This document shows, piece by piece, positions 1 through 7,726 of a stretch of 64,000 nucleotides of DNA; positions within the stretch are counted from its first letter, which is position 1; every line of letters starts with the position of its first letter. The stretch lies in the NCBI RefSeq assembly GCF_018798885.1, contig NZ_CP076362.1, forward strand, positions 124,001-188,000, read 5' to 3'. The DNA comes from Gemmobacter fulvus. GTDB taxonomy: Bacteria; Pseudomonadota; Alphaproteobacteria; Rhodobacterales; Rhodobacteraceae. Made by a program: the position numbers and the translations under genes. The notes under the pieces were generated by a model. That model was not told where the DNA came from. It did no database searches and saw nothing but the letters and a program-made list of their open reading frames with translations.

Positions 1-396
1 CCGCCGCTGACCGAGACCTTCGCCCTGCGCTTTGAAGGCGCGGGCAGGGTGGTGGTGTTTTCGGGTGATACCGCGCACAACCCAGCCTTGGCCGACTTTG
101 CGGCGGGGGCGGATCTGCTGGTGCATGAGGCGATGCTGGCCGAAGGTCTGGTGCCGCTGCTGGCCCGCATCGGCAATGGCGACGGGCGGCTGATGGCGCA
201 TTGGCAGCGTGGGCACACGCTGGCGCATGAGGCGGCGGCGCTGGCCCGGGCGGCGGGGGTCAAGGCGCTGGCGCTGCATCACCTGATCCCGTCGGATGAT
301 CCCGATTTCGGGCCAGTGGTCTGGGCCCGGCATCTGGCCGCGCATTGGCAGGGCCCGCTGCATATCGGGCAGGACGGGCTGCGGATCGCGCTTTGA
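1..396 (+). CDS. MBL-fold metallo-hydrolase, C-terminal part (cut by window edge)
   Basis: The frame is open from the first base to a TGA at 394-396, so only the last ~131 residues are visible. They carry late motifs of the metallo-beta-lactamase fold: a GDT metal-binding turn after a hydrophobic strand (VVVFSGDTAHN), a LVHEAM segment, and a C-terminal LALHHLIPSDDP His motif. This arrangement is typical of RNase Z-like and arylsulfatase-like MBL hydrolases. The substrate cannot be told from this fragment, and the HxHxDH motif would lie upstream of the window. The gene converges on the Lrp-type regulator, with 22 bases between the two stops. I am confident of the fold, not of the reaction. Confidence 0.8.
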   Translation, partial: PPLTETFALRFEGAGRVVVFSGDTAHNPALADFAAGADLLVHEAMLAEGLVPLLARIGNGDGRLMAHWQRGHTLAHEAAALARAAGVKALALHHLIPSDDPDFGPVVWARHLAAHWQGPLHIGQDGLRIAL

Positions 397-418
397 TCCG
401 GTGTCGGTCGGGCTGGCA

Positions 419-871
419 CTAGACCGGCAGACCAGCATCCACCTTGGGCTGATCCATCACGATCTGGCTTTGCACCCGCGCCACGGCGGGGTGCGGCAGC
501 AGCCGGTGATGGATCAGCGCATTGAGCGCGGGCAGATCGGCGCACCAGACCCGCAGCAGATAATCGGCCTCGCCGGTCATCGTCCAGCAACTGACCACCT
601 CGGGCAGTTGCGCCATCAGACTGGCAAAGCTGCGCGCATTGTCGGCGCTGTGCGCGGCCATCTGCACCTGCACGAAGGCCTGCACCGTCAGCCCCAGCTT
701 GCCCGGATCCAGCCGCGCGCCATAGCCGCGGATGACGCCCTCGGCCTCCAGCCGCTGCCGACGCCGCGCCGCCTGACTGGGCGACAGGTTCAGCACCGCG
801 CCCAGATCCTGTGCGGTGATGTCGGCGCGTTTCTGCACCTCGGCCAGCAGGCGGGAATCAATCTCATCCAT
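419..871 (-). CDS. Lrp/AsnC-family transcriptional regulator
   Basis: The 150-residue product has normal Lrp/AsnC length. An N-terminal winged helix-turn-helix (about residues 4-50, including LNLSPSQAARRRQRLEAEGVI) is followed by the ligand-binding RAM domain (about 65-140, with the MTGEADYLLRVW strand typical of the family). It is transcribed divergently from hpd, with 132 bases between the starts. Lrp-type regulators beside 4-hydroxyphenylpyruvate dioxygenase commonly sense tyrosine, phenylalanine or another amino acid, so control of hpd is likely but inferred. The start has no competitor nearby. DNA-binding family membership is certain from sequence; the effector is not known. Confidence 0.88.
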   Translation of the reverse strand: MDEIDSRLLAEVQKRADITAQDLGAVLNLSPSQAARRRQRLEAEGVIRGYGARLDPGKLGLTVQAFVQVQMAAHSADNARSFASLMAQLPEVVSCWTMTGEADYLLRVWCADLPALNALIHHRLLPHPAVARVQSQIVMDQPKVDAGLPV

Positions 872-944
872 GATGCGGGTTTCTCGCGTTATCTTGGGTA
901 ATGATGAGTATCACGCGCATGAATACCCGGACACAAGCTCAACT

Positions 945-959
945 TTGCGCACATTGCGC
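945..959. promoter_or_regulatory. Possible Lrp-type operator ahead of hpd
   Basis: The 132-base gap between the divergent Lrp regulator and hpd holds TTGCGC twice, at 945-950 and 954-959, with a 3-base spacer; the second copy ends 45 bases before the hpd start. A site here would suit regulation of hpd and autoregulation. The motif is short and GC-rich, so chance occurrence is possible. Confidence 0.3.
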
Positions 960-1003
960 CGCGATCCGGTGTCACACTGATCCCCAAGCCAGAGGAGGAT
1001 ACC

Positions 1004-2098
1004 ATGGGCCCGTTTCCGCACAGCGCACCGCGCGCCACCATCAGCGCCGAAAACCCGGCGGGCACAGATGGGTTTGAATTTGTCGAATTCGCGCATCCGA
1101 ACCCAGAGGAGCTGCGCGCCCTGTTTGGCCGCATGGGCTATACGCTGACCGCGCGGCACAAGACCCGCGCCATCGAGCTGTGGCAGCAGGGCGATATCAC
1201 CTATATCCTGAATGACGAGCCGGGCAGCCATGCGCGCGATTTCGTCGATCAGCACGGCCCCTGCGCCCCCGCGATGGGCTGGCGCGTGGTCGATGCGCAG
1301 CACGCCTTTGCCCATGCGGTGCAGAATGGCGCCACGCCCTATGACGGGCCGGGCAAGACGCTGGATCTGCCCGCGATCCTTGGCATCGGCGGCTCGCTGA
1401 TCTATTTCACCGATGCCTATGGCGACGGCGCGCATCCCTATGCGGATTTCGACTTCATTGCCGCCGCCAAGCCTGCGGGCGTGGGCTTCCATTATCTGGA
1501 CCACCTGACCCATAATGTGCAGCGCGGCAATATGGACACCTGGTTTGAGTTTTACGGGAAACTGTTCAACTTTCGCCAGATCCGCTTCTTTGACATCGAG
1601 GGCAAGTTCACCGGCCTGTTCAGCCGCGCGCTGACCTCGCCCTGTGGCCGCATCCGCATCCCGATCAACGAAGACCGGGGCGAGACCGGGCAGATTGTCG
1701 AATACCTCAAACGCTACAAGGGCGAGGGCATCCAGCATATCGCGGTGGGCAGCCAGGATATCTACAGCGCCACCGATGCGATTGCGGCACGCGGGCTGAC
1801 CTTCATGCCGAAACCGCCGATGGCCTATTACGAGCTGTCGAAAACCCGCGTGGCGGGCCATCAGGAGCCGATTGACCAGATGGCGAAACACGGGATCCTG
1901 ATCGACGGCGAGGGTGTGGTGGATGGCGGCGAGACCCGCATCCTGTTGCAGATCTTTTCGAAAACCGTGATCGGGCCGATCTTTTTCGAATTCATCCAGC
2001 GCAAGGGTGATGACGGTTTTGGCGAAGGCAATTTCCGCGCGCTGTTCGAAAGCATCGAGCAGGATCAGATTGATCGCGGTGTGCTGAAGGCGGGCTGA
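1004..2098 (+). CDS. hpd: 4-hydroxyphenylpyruvate dioxygenase
   Basis: Fe(II)-dependent enzyme converting 4-hydroxyphenylpyruvate to homogentisate with O2, the entry step of tyrosine catabolism by the homogentisate route. The 364-residue length is usual for bacterial HPPD. Two vicinal-oxygen-chelate domains are visible, and the iron ligands sit at His167 (in LDHLTHNV), His245 (in IQHIAVGS) and Glu329 (in FFEFIQRKG). The C-terminal FGEGNFRALFESIE segment is diagnostic. A strong ribosome site (AGAGGAGG) precedes the ATG at 1004. Lrp is divergent upstream, and fahA, hmgA and maiA lie nearby on both strands, so the whole route from 4-HPP to fumarate and acetoacetate is encoded within 7.5 kb. Confidence 0.97.
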   Translation: MGPFPHSAPRATISAENPAGTDGFEFVEFAHPNPEELRALFGRMGYTLTARHKTRAIELWQQGDITYILNDEPGSHARDFVDQHGPCAPAMGWRVVDAQHAFAHAVQNGATPYDGPGKTLDLPAILGIGGSLIYFTDAYGDGAHPYADFDFIAAAKPAGVGFHYLDHLTHNVQRGNMDTWFEFYGKLFNFRQIRFFDIEGKFTGLFSRALTSPCGRIRIPINEDRGETGQIVEYLKRYKGEGIQHIAVGSQDIYSATDAIAARGLTFMPKPPMAYYELSKTRVAGHQEPIDQMAKHGILIDGEGVVDGGETRILLQIFSKTVIGPIFFEFIQRKGDDGFGEGNFRALFESIEQDQIDRGVLKAG

Positions 2099-2104
2099 GC
2101 GCCA

Positions 2105-2150
2105 AAGGACGGGGGCTGTCTGCCCCCGCACCCCCGAGGATATTTGCGCC
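2105..2150 (+). repeat. GC-rich intergenic repeat, copy 1
   Basis: This segment contains GGGGGC-loop-GCCCCC followed by GCACCCCCGAGGATATTTG. The reverse complement of this arrangement recurs at about 6211-6246, between hmgA and fahA. I recall such elements as widespread in Rhodobacterales intergenic spaces, which is general knowledge and was not searched. Function is unknown; it may serve in termination or RNA stability. Confidence 0.6.
2111..2127. terminator. GC-rich hairpin between convergent hpd and DUF2783 gene
   Basis: GGGGGC (2111-2116) and GCCCCC (2122-2127) form a 6-bp stem with a TGTCT loop just after the hpd stop. There is no clear T tract. The hairpin is the end of a longer GC-rich intergenic element that runs to about 2146 and recurs at about 6212-6246. 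It may act as a bidirectional terminator for the two convergent genes. Confidence 0.5.
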
Positions 2151-2157
2151 AGGTGAT

Positions 2158-2346
2158 CTAGGACGGGTGGCGCGCCAGTTCCATCGCTTGTGCCAGCACC
2201 TGCGGATCACCGATATGGTTCATCAGGATCAGGATCAGCCGGGCGTTGAGCGCATGGCTTTCGGCCTCGGTCAGGCCATCATGGGTGGCGATCAGCCGGG
2301 CGTAGCTTTCATCCGGCCGGTGCAGATTGGGGGCGGTGGTCAGCAT
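2158..2346 (-). CDS. DUF2783 domain protein
   Basis: A 62-residue product that matches my recollection of the small DUF2783 family, found in alphaproteobacteria next to FAD monooxygenases of aromatic catabolism. It has no signal peptide or membrane span and is largely helical and acidic-basic mixed. It is the last gene of the leftward homogentisate operon and starts 2 bases after the stop of the FAD monooxygenase, so the two are certainly co-transcribed and probably translationally coupled. The biochemical role is not known; a small accessory or stabilising subunit for the monooxygenase is an inference from linkage alone. Confidence 0.75.
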   Translation of the reverse strand: MLTTAPNLHRPDESYARLIATHDGLTEAESHALNARLILILMNHIGDPQVLAQAMELARHPS

Positions 2347-2348
2347 GA

Positions 2349-3965
2349 TCAGGCCTTTCCAAGGGCGCGGGCGAGGGCGGCGGTGACGGAATCTGCGTCA
2401 TAGCCGGTCCAGCGGGCGGCGACGTGCTGATCCGGGCGGATCAGGTAGACGGCGGTGGTGGCGGTGCCGAGGTAGCGGTCGCGCAATTCCGGTGTGGCGG
2501 TCAGGGCGATGCGCGGCACGGTCAGGCCATGGGCGACATGTTGGGGCGGGGCCTCGGCATCAAGGGTCAGCAGGGTGAAACCGGGGGCGAGCCGGGGCAG
2601 CAGCCAGCCCTCTGCGAGCGGGGCATCGGGGCAGGGGCTGCCGGGGCGGCTGCGGGCGGGCATCTGCGCGCTATCCGGGCCGTTCAGCGCCGATCCGTCA
2701 TAGGTGCAGGGCAGCGACAGCCGGCCGGAATTGACGATGCTGCGTGCGAAGGGCTGGGTTTCGGCCAGATGCAGCACCGCATTGCGGAACAGCTGCGACA
2801 CCGGGGTTTTCGGGGTGATGAAATCGGTGGCGCGGGTGGAATTGAGGATGTTTTCATCCGCCGCCTGTTCCCGTTCCGCCGCATAGCTGTCGAGCAGGCT
2901 GTCAGGGGCGTGGCCTTGCAGGACGGCGGCCAGTTTCCAGCCCAGATTGTCGGCATCCTGAAGGCCGGAATTCGCGCCACGCGCGCCGAAGGGCGAGACC
3001 TGATGCGCCGCATCGCCCGCGAACAGCACGCGGTCATGGCGGAACGCCTCCATCCGGCGGCACTGGAAGGTGTAGATCGAGCACCAGTCCAGTTCGTAGG
3101 AGACATCCGGCCCCAGCATGGCATCGACACGGGCGCGGATATTGGCGGGCTCCAGTTCCTTTTCGCGGTCGATATTCCAGCCGAGTTGAAAGTCGATGCG
3201 CCAGATGTCATCGGGCTGTTTGTGCAGCAGCGCCGAGGCACCGGATTTGAAATGCGGCTCGAACCAGAACCAGCGTTCGGTCGGGAAATCGGCCTTCATC
3301 TTCACATCGGCGATCAGGAAGTTGTCCTCGAACACCCGGCCATCGAAGCTCAGCCCCAGCAGGCTGCGCAGCGGGCTGCGCGCGCCGTCGCAGGCGATCA
3401 GCCAGTCGGCCTCCAGCCGATAGGGGCCATCGGGGGTCATCACCGCAAGTCCAACGTGATCGGCGGCGGGGGTGACGGCATCCACCCGGTTGCGGCCCCG
3501 GATCTCGATCGGGGTGCCTGCCGCCTGGGCGGTGACGATGGCGTCATGCAGGAATTTCTCGAACCAGGGCTGTTGCAGATTGATGAAGGCGGGGAAGGCA
3601 TGGCCGCCCTCGGGCAGCAGGTTGAACTCGTAAAGCAGCCGGTCGTCGTGAAACACCTTGCCGACATTCCATTGCACGCCCTTGGCCAGCATCGGGGCGG
3701 CGGCCCCCAGCCGGTCGCAGATCTCCAGCGTGCGTTTGGCAAAACACAGCGCGCGACTGCCCAGCCCGACGCCCTCATGGTCATCCAGCACCAGCACCGG
3801 GACACCGCGCAGGCCCAGATCCAGCGCTGTGGCCAGACCGACCGGCCCGCCGCCCACGATCACCACCGGATGGCGCACCGGCGTGGCGGCGGCCTGATCG
3901 GGGGATCTGACATAGGGGTAAAGGCGGAACGCCAGCTTGTAGCGTTCCCCGACGTGATCATTCAT
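2349..3965 (-). CDS. FAD-dependent aromatic monooxygenase (PHBH/MhpA-TfdB type)
   Basis: The 538-residue flavoprotein shows all three marks of class A aromatic hydroxylases: the dinucleotide fold GGGPVG at 38-43, the DG motif (ACDGARSPLR, 192-200) and the GD motif (LFAGDAAHQVSPFGARG, 314-330). A thioredoxin-like C-terminal region follows, as in phenol hydroxylase and MhpA. I place the start at 3965, where GGAGGACAAG precedes ATG; an open extension to 4250 runs into the upstream gene and is rejected. It lies between an MBL protein and DUF2783 in the operon with fahA and hmgA. Hydroxylation of a monohydroxylated aromatic acid to feed homogentisate (for example 3-hydroxyphenylacetate) is plausible, but the substrate is inferred. 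Confidence 0.88.
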   Translation of the reverse strand: MNDHVGERYKLAFRLYPYVRSPDQAAATPVRHPVVIVGGGPVGLATALDLGLRGVPVLVLDDHEGVGLGSRALCFAKRTLEICDRLGAAAPMLAKGVQWNVGKVFHDDRLLYEFNLLPEGGHAFPAFINLQQPWFEKFLHDAIVTAQAAGTPIEIRGRNRVDAVTPAADHVGLAVMTPDGPYRLEADWLIACDGARSPLRSLLGLSFDGRVFEDNFLIADVKMKADFPTERWFWFEPHFKSGASALLHKQPDDIWRIDFQLGWNIDREKELEPANIRARVDAMLGPDVSYELDWCSIYTFQCRRMEAFRHDRVLFAGDAAHQVSPFGARGANSGLQDADNLGWKLAAVLQGHAPDSLLDSYAAEREQAADENILNSTRATDFITPKTPVSQLFRNAVLHLAETQPFARSIVNSGRLSLPCTYDGSALNGPDSAQMPARSRPGSPCPDAPLAEGWLLPRLAPGFTLLTLDAEAPPQHVAHGLTVPRIALTATPELRDRYLGTATTAVYLIRPDQHVAARWTGYDADSVTAALARALGKA

Positions 3966-3987
3966 CTTGTCCTCCCTCCGGCTGGGC

Positions 3988-4938
3988 TCAGCCCTGAAGT
4001 GCTGCCCACATTTCCAGATCACGCGCGGCGGTCCAGATGCGGGGGTGGCTGATGCCGCGCGCCTCGTCATAGGCGCGGGCCACGTTGAACGGCAGGCAAT
4101 GCTCGTAAATCGCGTAATCCTTGAACTTCGGATCACATTCCGCACGGCAGGCGTCCCAGGCTTCGCGCAGGGTGCCGTTGCGGGCAGCGACGCGGGCGAC
4201 CGGGCGATAGGTGCTTTCGACAAAATCCTTGGTGCGGTCGAGTGCGGCATTCACCGCCGCGCGGCCCAGCACGGCATCGCCCCGGCCCGGCGCGATGGCA
4301 TCCAGATCATAGGTGCGGATCGCCTCCAGCGTGGCGCCCCAATCGGCAAAATGCCCGTCGCCGCAATAGCAGGCCGAATGGGCCTCCACGATATCGCCGG
4401 TGAACATCACATTGGCATCGGGCACATGGATCACCGCATCGCCTGCGGTATGGGCGCGGCCCAGTTGCAGGATGTCCACGCGGCGATGGCCCAGAAACAC
4501 GCTCATCCTGCCGGTGAAGGTGGTGGTGGGCCAGGTCAGGCCGGGGATCGATTCATGCCCTTGGAACAGGCGGGGGAAGCGCTGGAACTCGCTGTCCCAA
4601 TCCTCCTGCCCACGTTCGGCGACCATATTGCGCGCCGCTTCCGACATGATGATCTGCGGCGCGCCAAAGGCCGAGGCCCCCAGCACCCGCACCGCATGGT
4701 AATGGGTCAGCACCACATGGCTGATCGGCTTGTCGGTGACGCTGCGGATGCAGTCGATCACCTTTTGCGCCAGACGCGGCGTGGCCTGCGCCTCCACCAC
4801 CATCACGCTGTCATCGCCGATGATGACGCCGCTGTTCGGGTCGCCCTCGGCGGTGAAGGCGTAAAGCCCGTCGCCCACCTCGGTAAAGCTGATGGTCTTT
4901 TCCGACAGGTCGCCCTGCGATGCGAATGCCTTGGTCAT
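3988..4938 (-). CDS. MBL-fold protein with altered metal motif, homogentisate operon
   Basis: The 316-residue protein has the metallo-beta-lactamase fold, with a GVIIGDDSVMVVEAQ strand, His163 in GRAHTAGD and Asp182 in MFTGDIVEAH. The signature motif reads LTHYHAVR (His79, His81, Val83, Arg84), so the Asp and third His of HxHxDH are both replaced. Zinc site 2 is therefore probably absent, leaving either a mononuclear site or a changed function. The gene sits 1 base downstream of fahA and 22 bases upstream of the FAD monooxygenase, pointing to a step in the same pathway, perhaps thioester or lactone hydrolysis. That role is inference; fold assignment is firm. Confidence 0.82.
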   Translation of the reverse strand: MTKAFASQGDLSEKTISFTEVGDGLYAFTAEGDPNSGVIIGDDSVMVVEAQATPRLAQKVIDCIRSVTDKPISHVVLTHYHAVRVLGASAFGAPQIIMSEAARNMVAERGQEDWDSEFQRFPRLFQGHESIPGLTWPTTTFTGRMSVFLGHRRVDILQLGRAHTAGDAVIHVPDANVMFTGDIVEAHSACYCGDGHFADWGATLEAIRTYDLDAIAPGRGDAVLGRAAVNAALDRTKDFVESTYRPVARVAARNGTLREAWDACRAECDPKFKDYAIYEHCLPFNVARAYDEARGISHPRIWTAARDLEMWAALQG

Positions 4939-4939
4939 G

Positions 4940-6190
4940 TCAGGTCCTTTTGTAGGGGTCGGCCAGCGCCGGGATCACCTTGCCCGTGCAATCGCCAAAC
5001 CCGAGGCTGTATCCATCGCCCCGCGCCATACCGCGCAGGGTGAGCGTGTCATTGTCTTCAATGAAGCTGCGGCTGCCCCCTGCGATGGCAAAGGGCTCTT
5101 TCCCGCCCCAGCTCAGCTCCAGCAGCGAACCACGGCTGTCCTTGGTCGGCCCTGAAATTGTGCCCGATCCCAACAGATCGCCCGTGGTCATCGGACAGCC
5201 GCAACTGCTGTGATGCGCCAGTTGCTGGGCGGCGGAATAATAGAGCTCAGCCGCATTGGTCCGGCTGATCACGGTTTCGGCGCCGCCTTCGGGGCGCAGC
5301 GCCACCTCCAGCGCGATGTCATAGAGCATCGGGCCGGGCTCCTGCAGATACGGTAGCAGCGGCACGTCGCGCGGCGGCCCTGCTACGCGGAACGGCTCCA
5401 GCGCGGCGCTCATCACCACCCAGGGGCTGATCGTGGTGGCCGTCGCCTTGGCCTGAAACGGCCCGAGCGGCTGATATTCCCAGGCCTGAATGTCGCGCGC
5501 CGACCAATCGTTCAACAGCACATAGCCAAAGATCATCGCATCGGCCTCGGCCACCGTCACCGGCCCCTGCGATGGCGTCCCGACCACAGCGCCCAGCTCC
5601 AGCTCGATGTCAAACCGGGCCGAGGGCGCAAAGCGCGGCGCTGCATCCTCCGGCCCCTTCAGCTGCCCCCAGGGGCGGCGCACCTCGGTGCCCGACACCA
5701 CGACCGAGGACGCCCGGCCATTATAACCGATGGGAATATGCAGCCAGTTCGGCGGCAGCGCGTTGTCCGCGCCCCGGAACATGGTGCCGACATTGGTGGC
5801 ATGATGCCGCCCGGCATAGAAATCGGTATATTCGCTGACCAGAAACGGCAGATGCAGCTCTACCTCAGCGCGGGGCACCAGATAGGGCGCAGCCATGCGG
5901 CCCCCCCCCTCAGCCAAAAGCCGCGTCACCTGCGCCCGCAGATCGGCCCAGACCTGCGGCCCCGCCGCCATCACCTCGTTCCAGAACGGCACATCCAGCA
6001 GCGGGCCGCCCGACAGCGCAATCAGACCTTCGGCCTCCAGCCCCGCCAGATCCAGCACGAAATCGCCAATCGCCATGCCACAGCGCGGCTCCTCATCAGG
6101 CCGCGAAAACACCCCGCAGGGCAGATTGTTCAGCGGAAAGGGGCCTTCCGGCGCATTCGCGCTTTCCACCCAGCTGCGGATCAAAGCCAT
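4940..6190 (-). CDS. fahA: Fumarylacetoacetase
   Basis: Hydrolyses 4-fumarylacetoacetate to fumarate and acetoacetate, the last step of the homogentisate pathway. The 416-residue protein has the N-terminal SH3-like domain (about 1-110) and the catalytic FAH fold. Visible motifs are FLVSEYTDFYAGRHHATNVG (Asp that binds Ca/Mg, and catalytic His), RFDIELELGAVVG (metal-binding acidic residues) and LLNDWSARDIQAWEYQPLGP. The C-terminal GDLLGSGTISGP is also typical. It is transcribed leftward, 60 bases after hmgA and 1 base before the MBL gene. Length and motifs match two-domain FAHs rather than the shorter FAH-family isomerases. Confidence 0.96.
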   Translation of the reverse strand: MALIRSWVESANAPEGPFPLNNLPCGVFSRPDEEPRCGMAIGDFVLDLAGLEAEGLIALSGGPLLDVPFWNEVMAAGPQVWADLRAQVTRLLAEGGGRMAAPYLVPRAEVELHLPFLVSEYTDFYAGRHHATNVGTMFRGADNALPPNWLHIPIGYNGRASSVVVSGTEVRRPWGQLKGPEDAAPRFAPSARFDIELELGAVVGTPSQGPVTVAEADAMIFGYVLLNDWSARDIQAWEYQPLGPFQAKATATTISPWVVMSAALEPFRVAGPPRDVPLLPYLQEPGPMLYDIALEVALRPEGGAETVISRTNAAELYYSAAQQLAHHSSCGCPMTTGDLLGSGTISGPTKDSRGSLLELSWGGKEPFAIAGGSRSFIEDNDTLTLRGMARGDGYSLGFGDCTGKVIPALADPYKRT

Positions 6191-6210
6191 CGTTTATCCT
6201 TCATCTTGGT

Positions 6211-6246
6211 CCAAATATCCCGGGGGTGCGGGGGCTGGCCCCCGCC
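6211..6246 (-). repeat. GC-rich intergenic repeat, copy 2 (opposite orientation)
   Basis: CCAAATATCCCGGGGGTGCG followed by GGGGCTGGCCCCCGCC lies in the 60-base gap between hmgA and fahA. It is the reverse-complement counterpart of the element at 2105-2150. Its GGGGGC/GCCCCC arms could form a hairpin within the hmgA-fahA transcript. Because translation must restart at fahA 15-20 bases further on, it may tune the hmgA:fahA ratio. Confidence 0.6.
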
Positions 6247-6250
6247 GCCG

Positions 6251-7612
6251 TCATTTCACCCCGGGCGTGCCGTCGAATTTCTTCACAAGGCTGCCCCAGC
6301 AGTCGATGTAATCTTCCTGCAAATGCCCGGCCTGCGCGGCAAAGGGGGTCAGGTGCTGCGGAAAGCGGGTTTCGAACATGAAGCTCATGGTGTCGCTCAG
6401 CTTTTCCGCCTTCAGTTCGGCGTTGGAGGCGCCCTCGAAGGCGGTCTTGTCCGGCCCGTGCGGCAACATGCAATTGTGCAGGCTCATGCCGCCGGGCACA
6501 AAGCCTTGTGGTTTGGCATCATACTGGCCATAGATATTGCCCATCAGCTCCGACATGACGTTCTTATGATACCACGGCGGGCGGAAGGTGTTCTCGGCCA
6601 CCATCCAGCGCTCGCGGAACAGCACGAAGTCGATATTCGCCGTGCCTTCGATGCCGCTGGGCGCGGTCAGCACGGTGAAGATGCTGGGATCGGGGTGATC
6701 GAACAGGATCGCGCCGACCGGGCAATAGGTCCGCATGTCATATTTGCAGGGCGCGTAATTGCCATGCCAGGCCACCACATCCAGCGGGCTGTGGCCGATC
6801 CGGGTTTCGTGGAACTGGCCGCACCATTTGACGGTGACGGTCGAGGGCACTTCACGATCCTCGAAGGCCGCCACCGGCGTCTTGAAGTCGCGCGGGTTGG
6901 CCATGCAATTGGCCCCGATCGGCCCACGCCCCGGCAGAGTGAATTTCTGGCCGTAATTCTCGCAGACAAAGCCCCGCGCCGGGCCTTCCAGCACCTCGAC
7001 CCGGTAGACCAGCCCGCGCGGCAGGATGGCGATCTCTTTCGGTTCCAGATCAATCACGCCCAGTTCGGTGCAGAACCGCAACCGGCCTTCCTGCGGCACC
7101 ACCAGCAATTCGCTGTCGGCCGAAAAGAAATAGGCGTCCTGCATGGATTGCGTCACCAGATAGACATGGCTCGCCATGCCGACCTGCGTGTTCACATCGC
7201 CCGCCGTGGTCATCGTCCGCATGCCGGTGATCCAGGTCAGCGGCTGATCCGGTATTGGCAGCGGATCCCAGCGGTATTGGCCGAGGCTGAGGATATCAGG
7301 GTCGATGCAGGGTGCCGATTTCCAATGCGGCATGTCGATCTTGGTGAAGCGGTGGGTGTGCTGCACCGAAGGACGGATGCGATAGCACCATGTCCGTTCG
7401 TTCTCATGGCTGGGCGCGGTGAAGGCGGTGCCCGACAGCTGTTCGCCATAAAGGCCGTAATTGCACTTCTGCGGGCTGTTCATGCCCTGCGGCAGCGCGC
7501 CCGGGAGCGCCTCGGTTTCAAAATCATTGCCAAAGCCCGGCATATAGCCTGCGTGCGGCCCGGCCAGGGACGGCGCACGGATCATGTCGGCGGGAAGCGA
7601 ATGGGCGGTCAT
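6251..7612 (-). CDS. hmgA: Homogentisate 1,2-dioxygenase
   Basis: Fe(II) ring-cleavage enzyme that opens homogentisate to 4-maleylacetoacetate. The product is 453 residues, the normal length. The iron ligands are recognisable as His349 (in [11 protein letters not shown]), Glu355 and His385 (in MLPHGPD); their 6- and 30-residue spacing equals that of the human enzyme. N-terminal [16 protein letters not shown] is also diagnostic. The start at 7612 follows GAGGAGGACAG; the frame stays open upstream to 8326 across the divergent maiA gene, but that extension is antisense to maiA and rejected. It is first in a leftward operon with fahA, the MBL protein, the FAD monooxygenase and DUF2783. Confidence 0.97.
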   Translation of the reverse strand: MTAHSLPADMIRAPSLAGPHAGYMPGFGNDFETEALPGALPQGMNSPQKCNYGLYGEQLSGTAFTAPSHENERTWCYRIRPSVQHTHRFTKIDMPHWKSAPCIDPDILSLGQYRWDPLPIPDQPLTWITGMRTMTTAGDVNTQVGMASHVYLVTQSMQDAYFFSADSELLVVPQEGRLRFCTELGVIDLEPKEIAILPRGLVYRVEVLEGPARGFVCENYGQKFTLPGRGPIGANCMANPRDFKTPVAAFEDREVPSTVTVKWCGQFHETRIGHSPLDVVAWHGNYAPCKYDMRTYCPVGAILFDHPDPSIFTVLTAPSGIEGTANIDFVLFRERWMVAENTFRPPWYHKNVMSELMGNIYGQYDAKPQGFVPGGMSLHNCMLPHGPDKTAFEGASNAELKAEKLSDTMSFMFETRFPQHLTPFAAQAGHLQEDYIDCWGSLVKKFDGTPGVK

Positions 7613-7659
7613 CTGTCCTCCTCCTCGGGCCGGTCGCGGCCTTGTGAGTCGGATTAATA

Positions 7660-7673
7660 GTTGCGTATGCAAC
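7660..7673. promoter_or_regulatory. MarR-type operator, site 1 (hmgA/maiA divergent promoter)
   Basis: GTTGC-GTAT-GCAAC is a perfect 5-4-5 inverted repeat within a longer ATAGTTGCGTATGCAACCAA. A second version lies 28 bases downstream. It sits in the 114-base space between divergent hmgA and maiA, which suits a MarR-family repressor; a MarR gene follows maiA. Confidence 0.72.
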
Positions 7674-7687
7674 CAAGTCAAGATAAA

Positions 7688-7701
7688 GTTGCATCTGAAA
7701 C
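7688..7701. promoter_or_regulatory. MarR-type operator, site 2
   Basis: GTTGC-ATCT-GAAAC, in the context AAAGTTGCATCTGAAACCAA, matches site 1 at 15 of 20 positions and in the same orientation. The right arm is imperfect (GAAAC for GCAAC), so this may be the weaker site. The 28-base centre spacing places the two copies on nearly the same or slightly offset helix face. Confidence 0.65.
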
Positions 7702-7726
7702 CAATATTCCGGTGAAGAGGGCGAAG

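Noticed and set aside
911-2131. Long open frame (about 406 codons) antisense to hpd
   Set aside because: It is the mirror of a GC-rich, strongly biased coding frame. hpd has all catalytic residues and a strong RBS, while this frame has no recognisable domain and no RBS.
2424-4052. Open frame of about 540 codons opposite the FAD monooxygenase
   Set aside because: Shadow of a high-GC gene; His/Gln/Arg/Gly-rich translation without family motifs, and the monooxygenase motifs on the other strand are decisive.
5738-7657. Open frame of about 640 codons opposite fahA/hmgA
   Set aside because: Spans two certain genes on the opposite strand and their intergenic repeat; composition is that of an antisense shadow.
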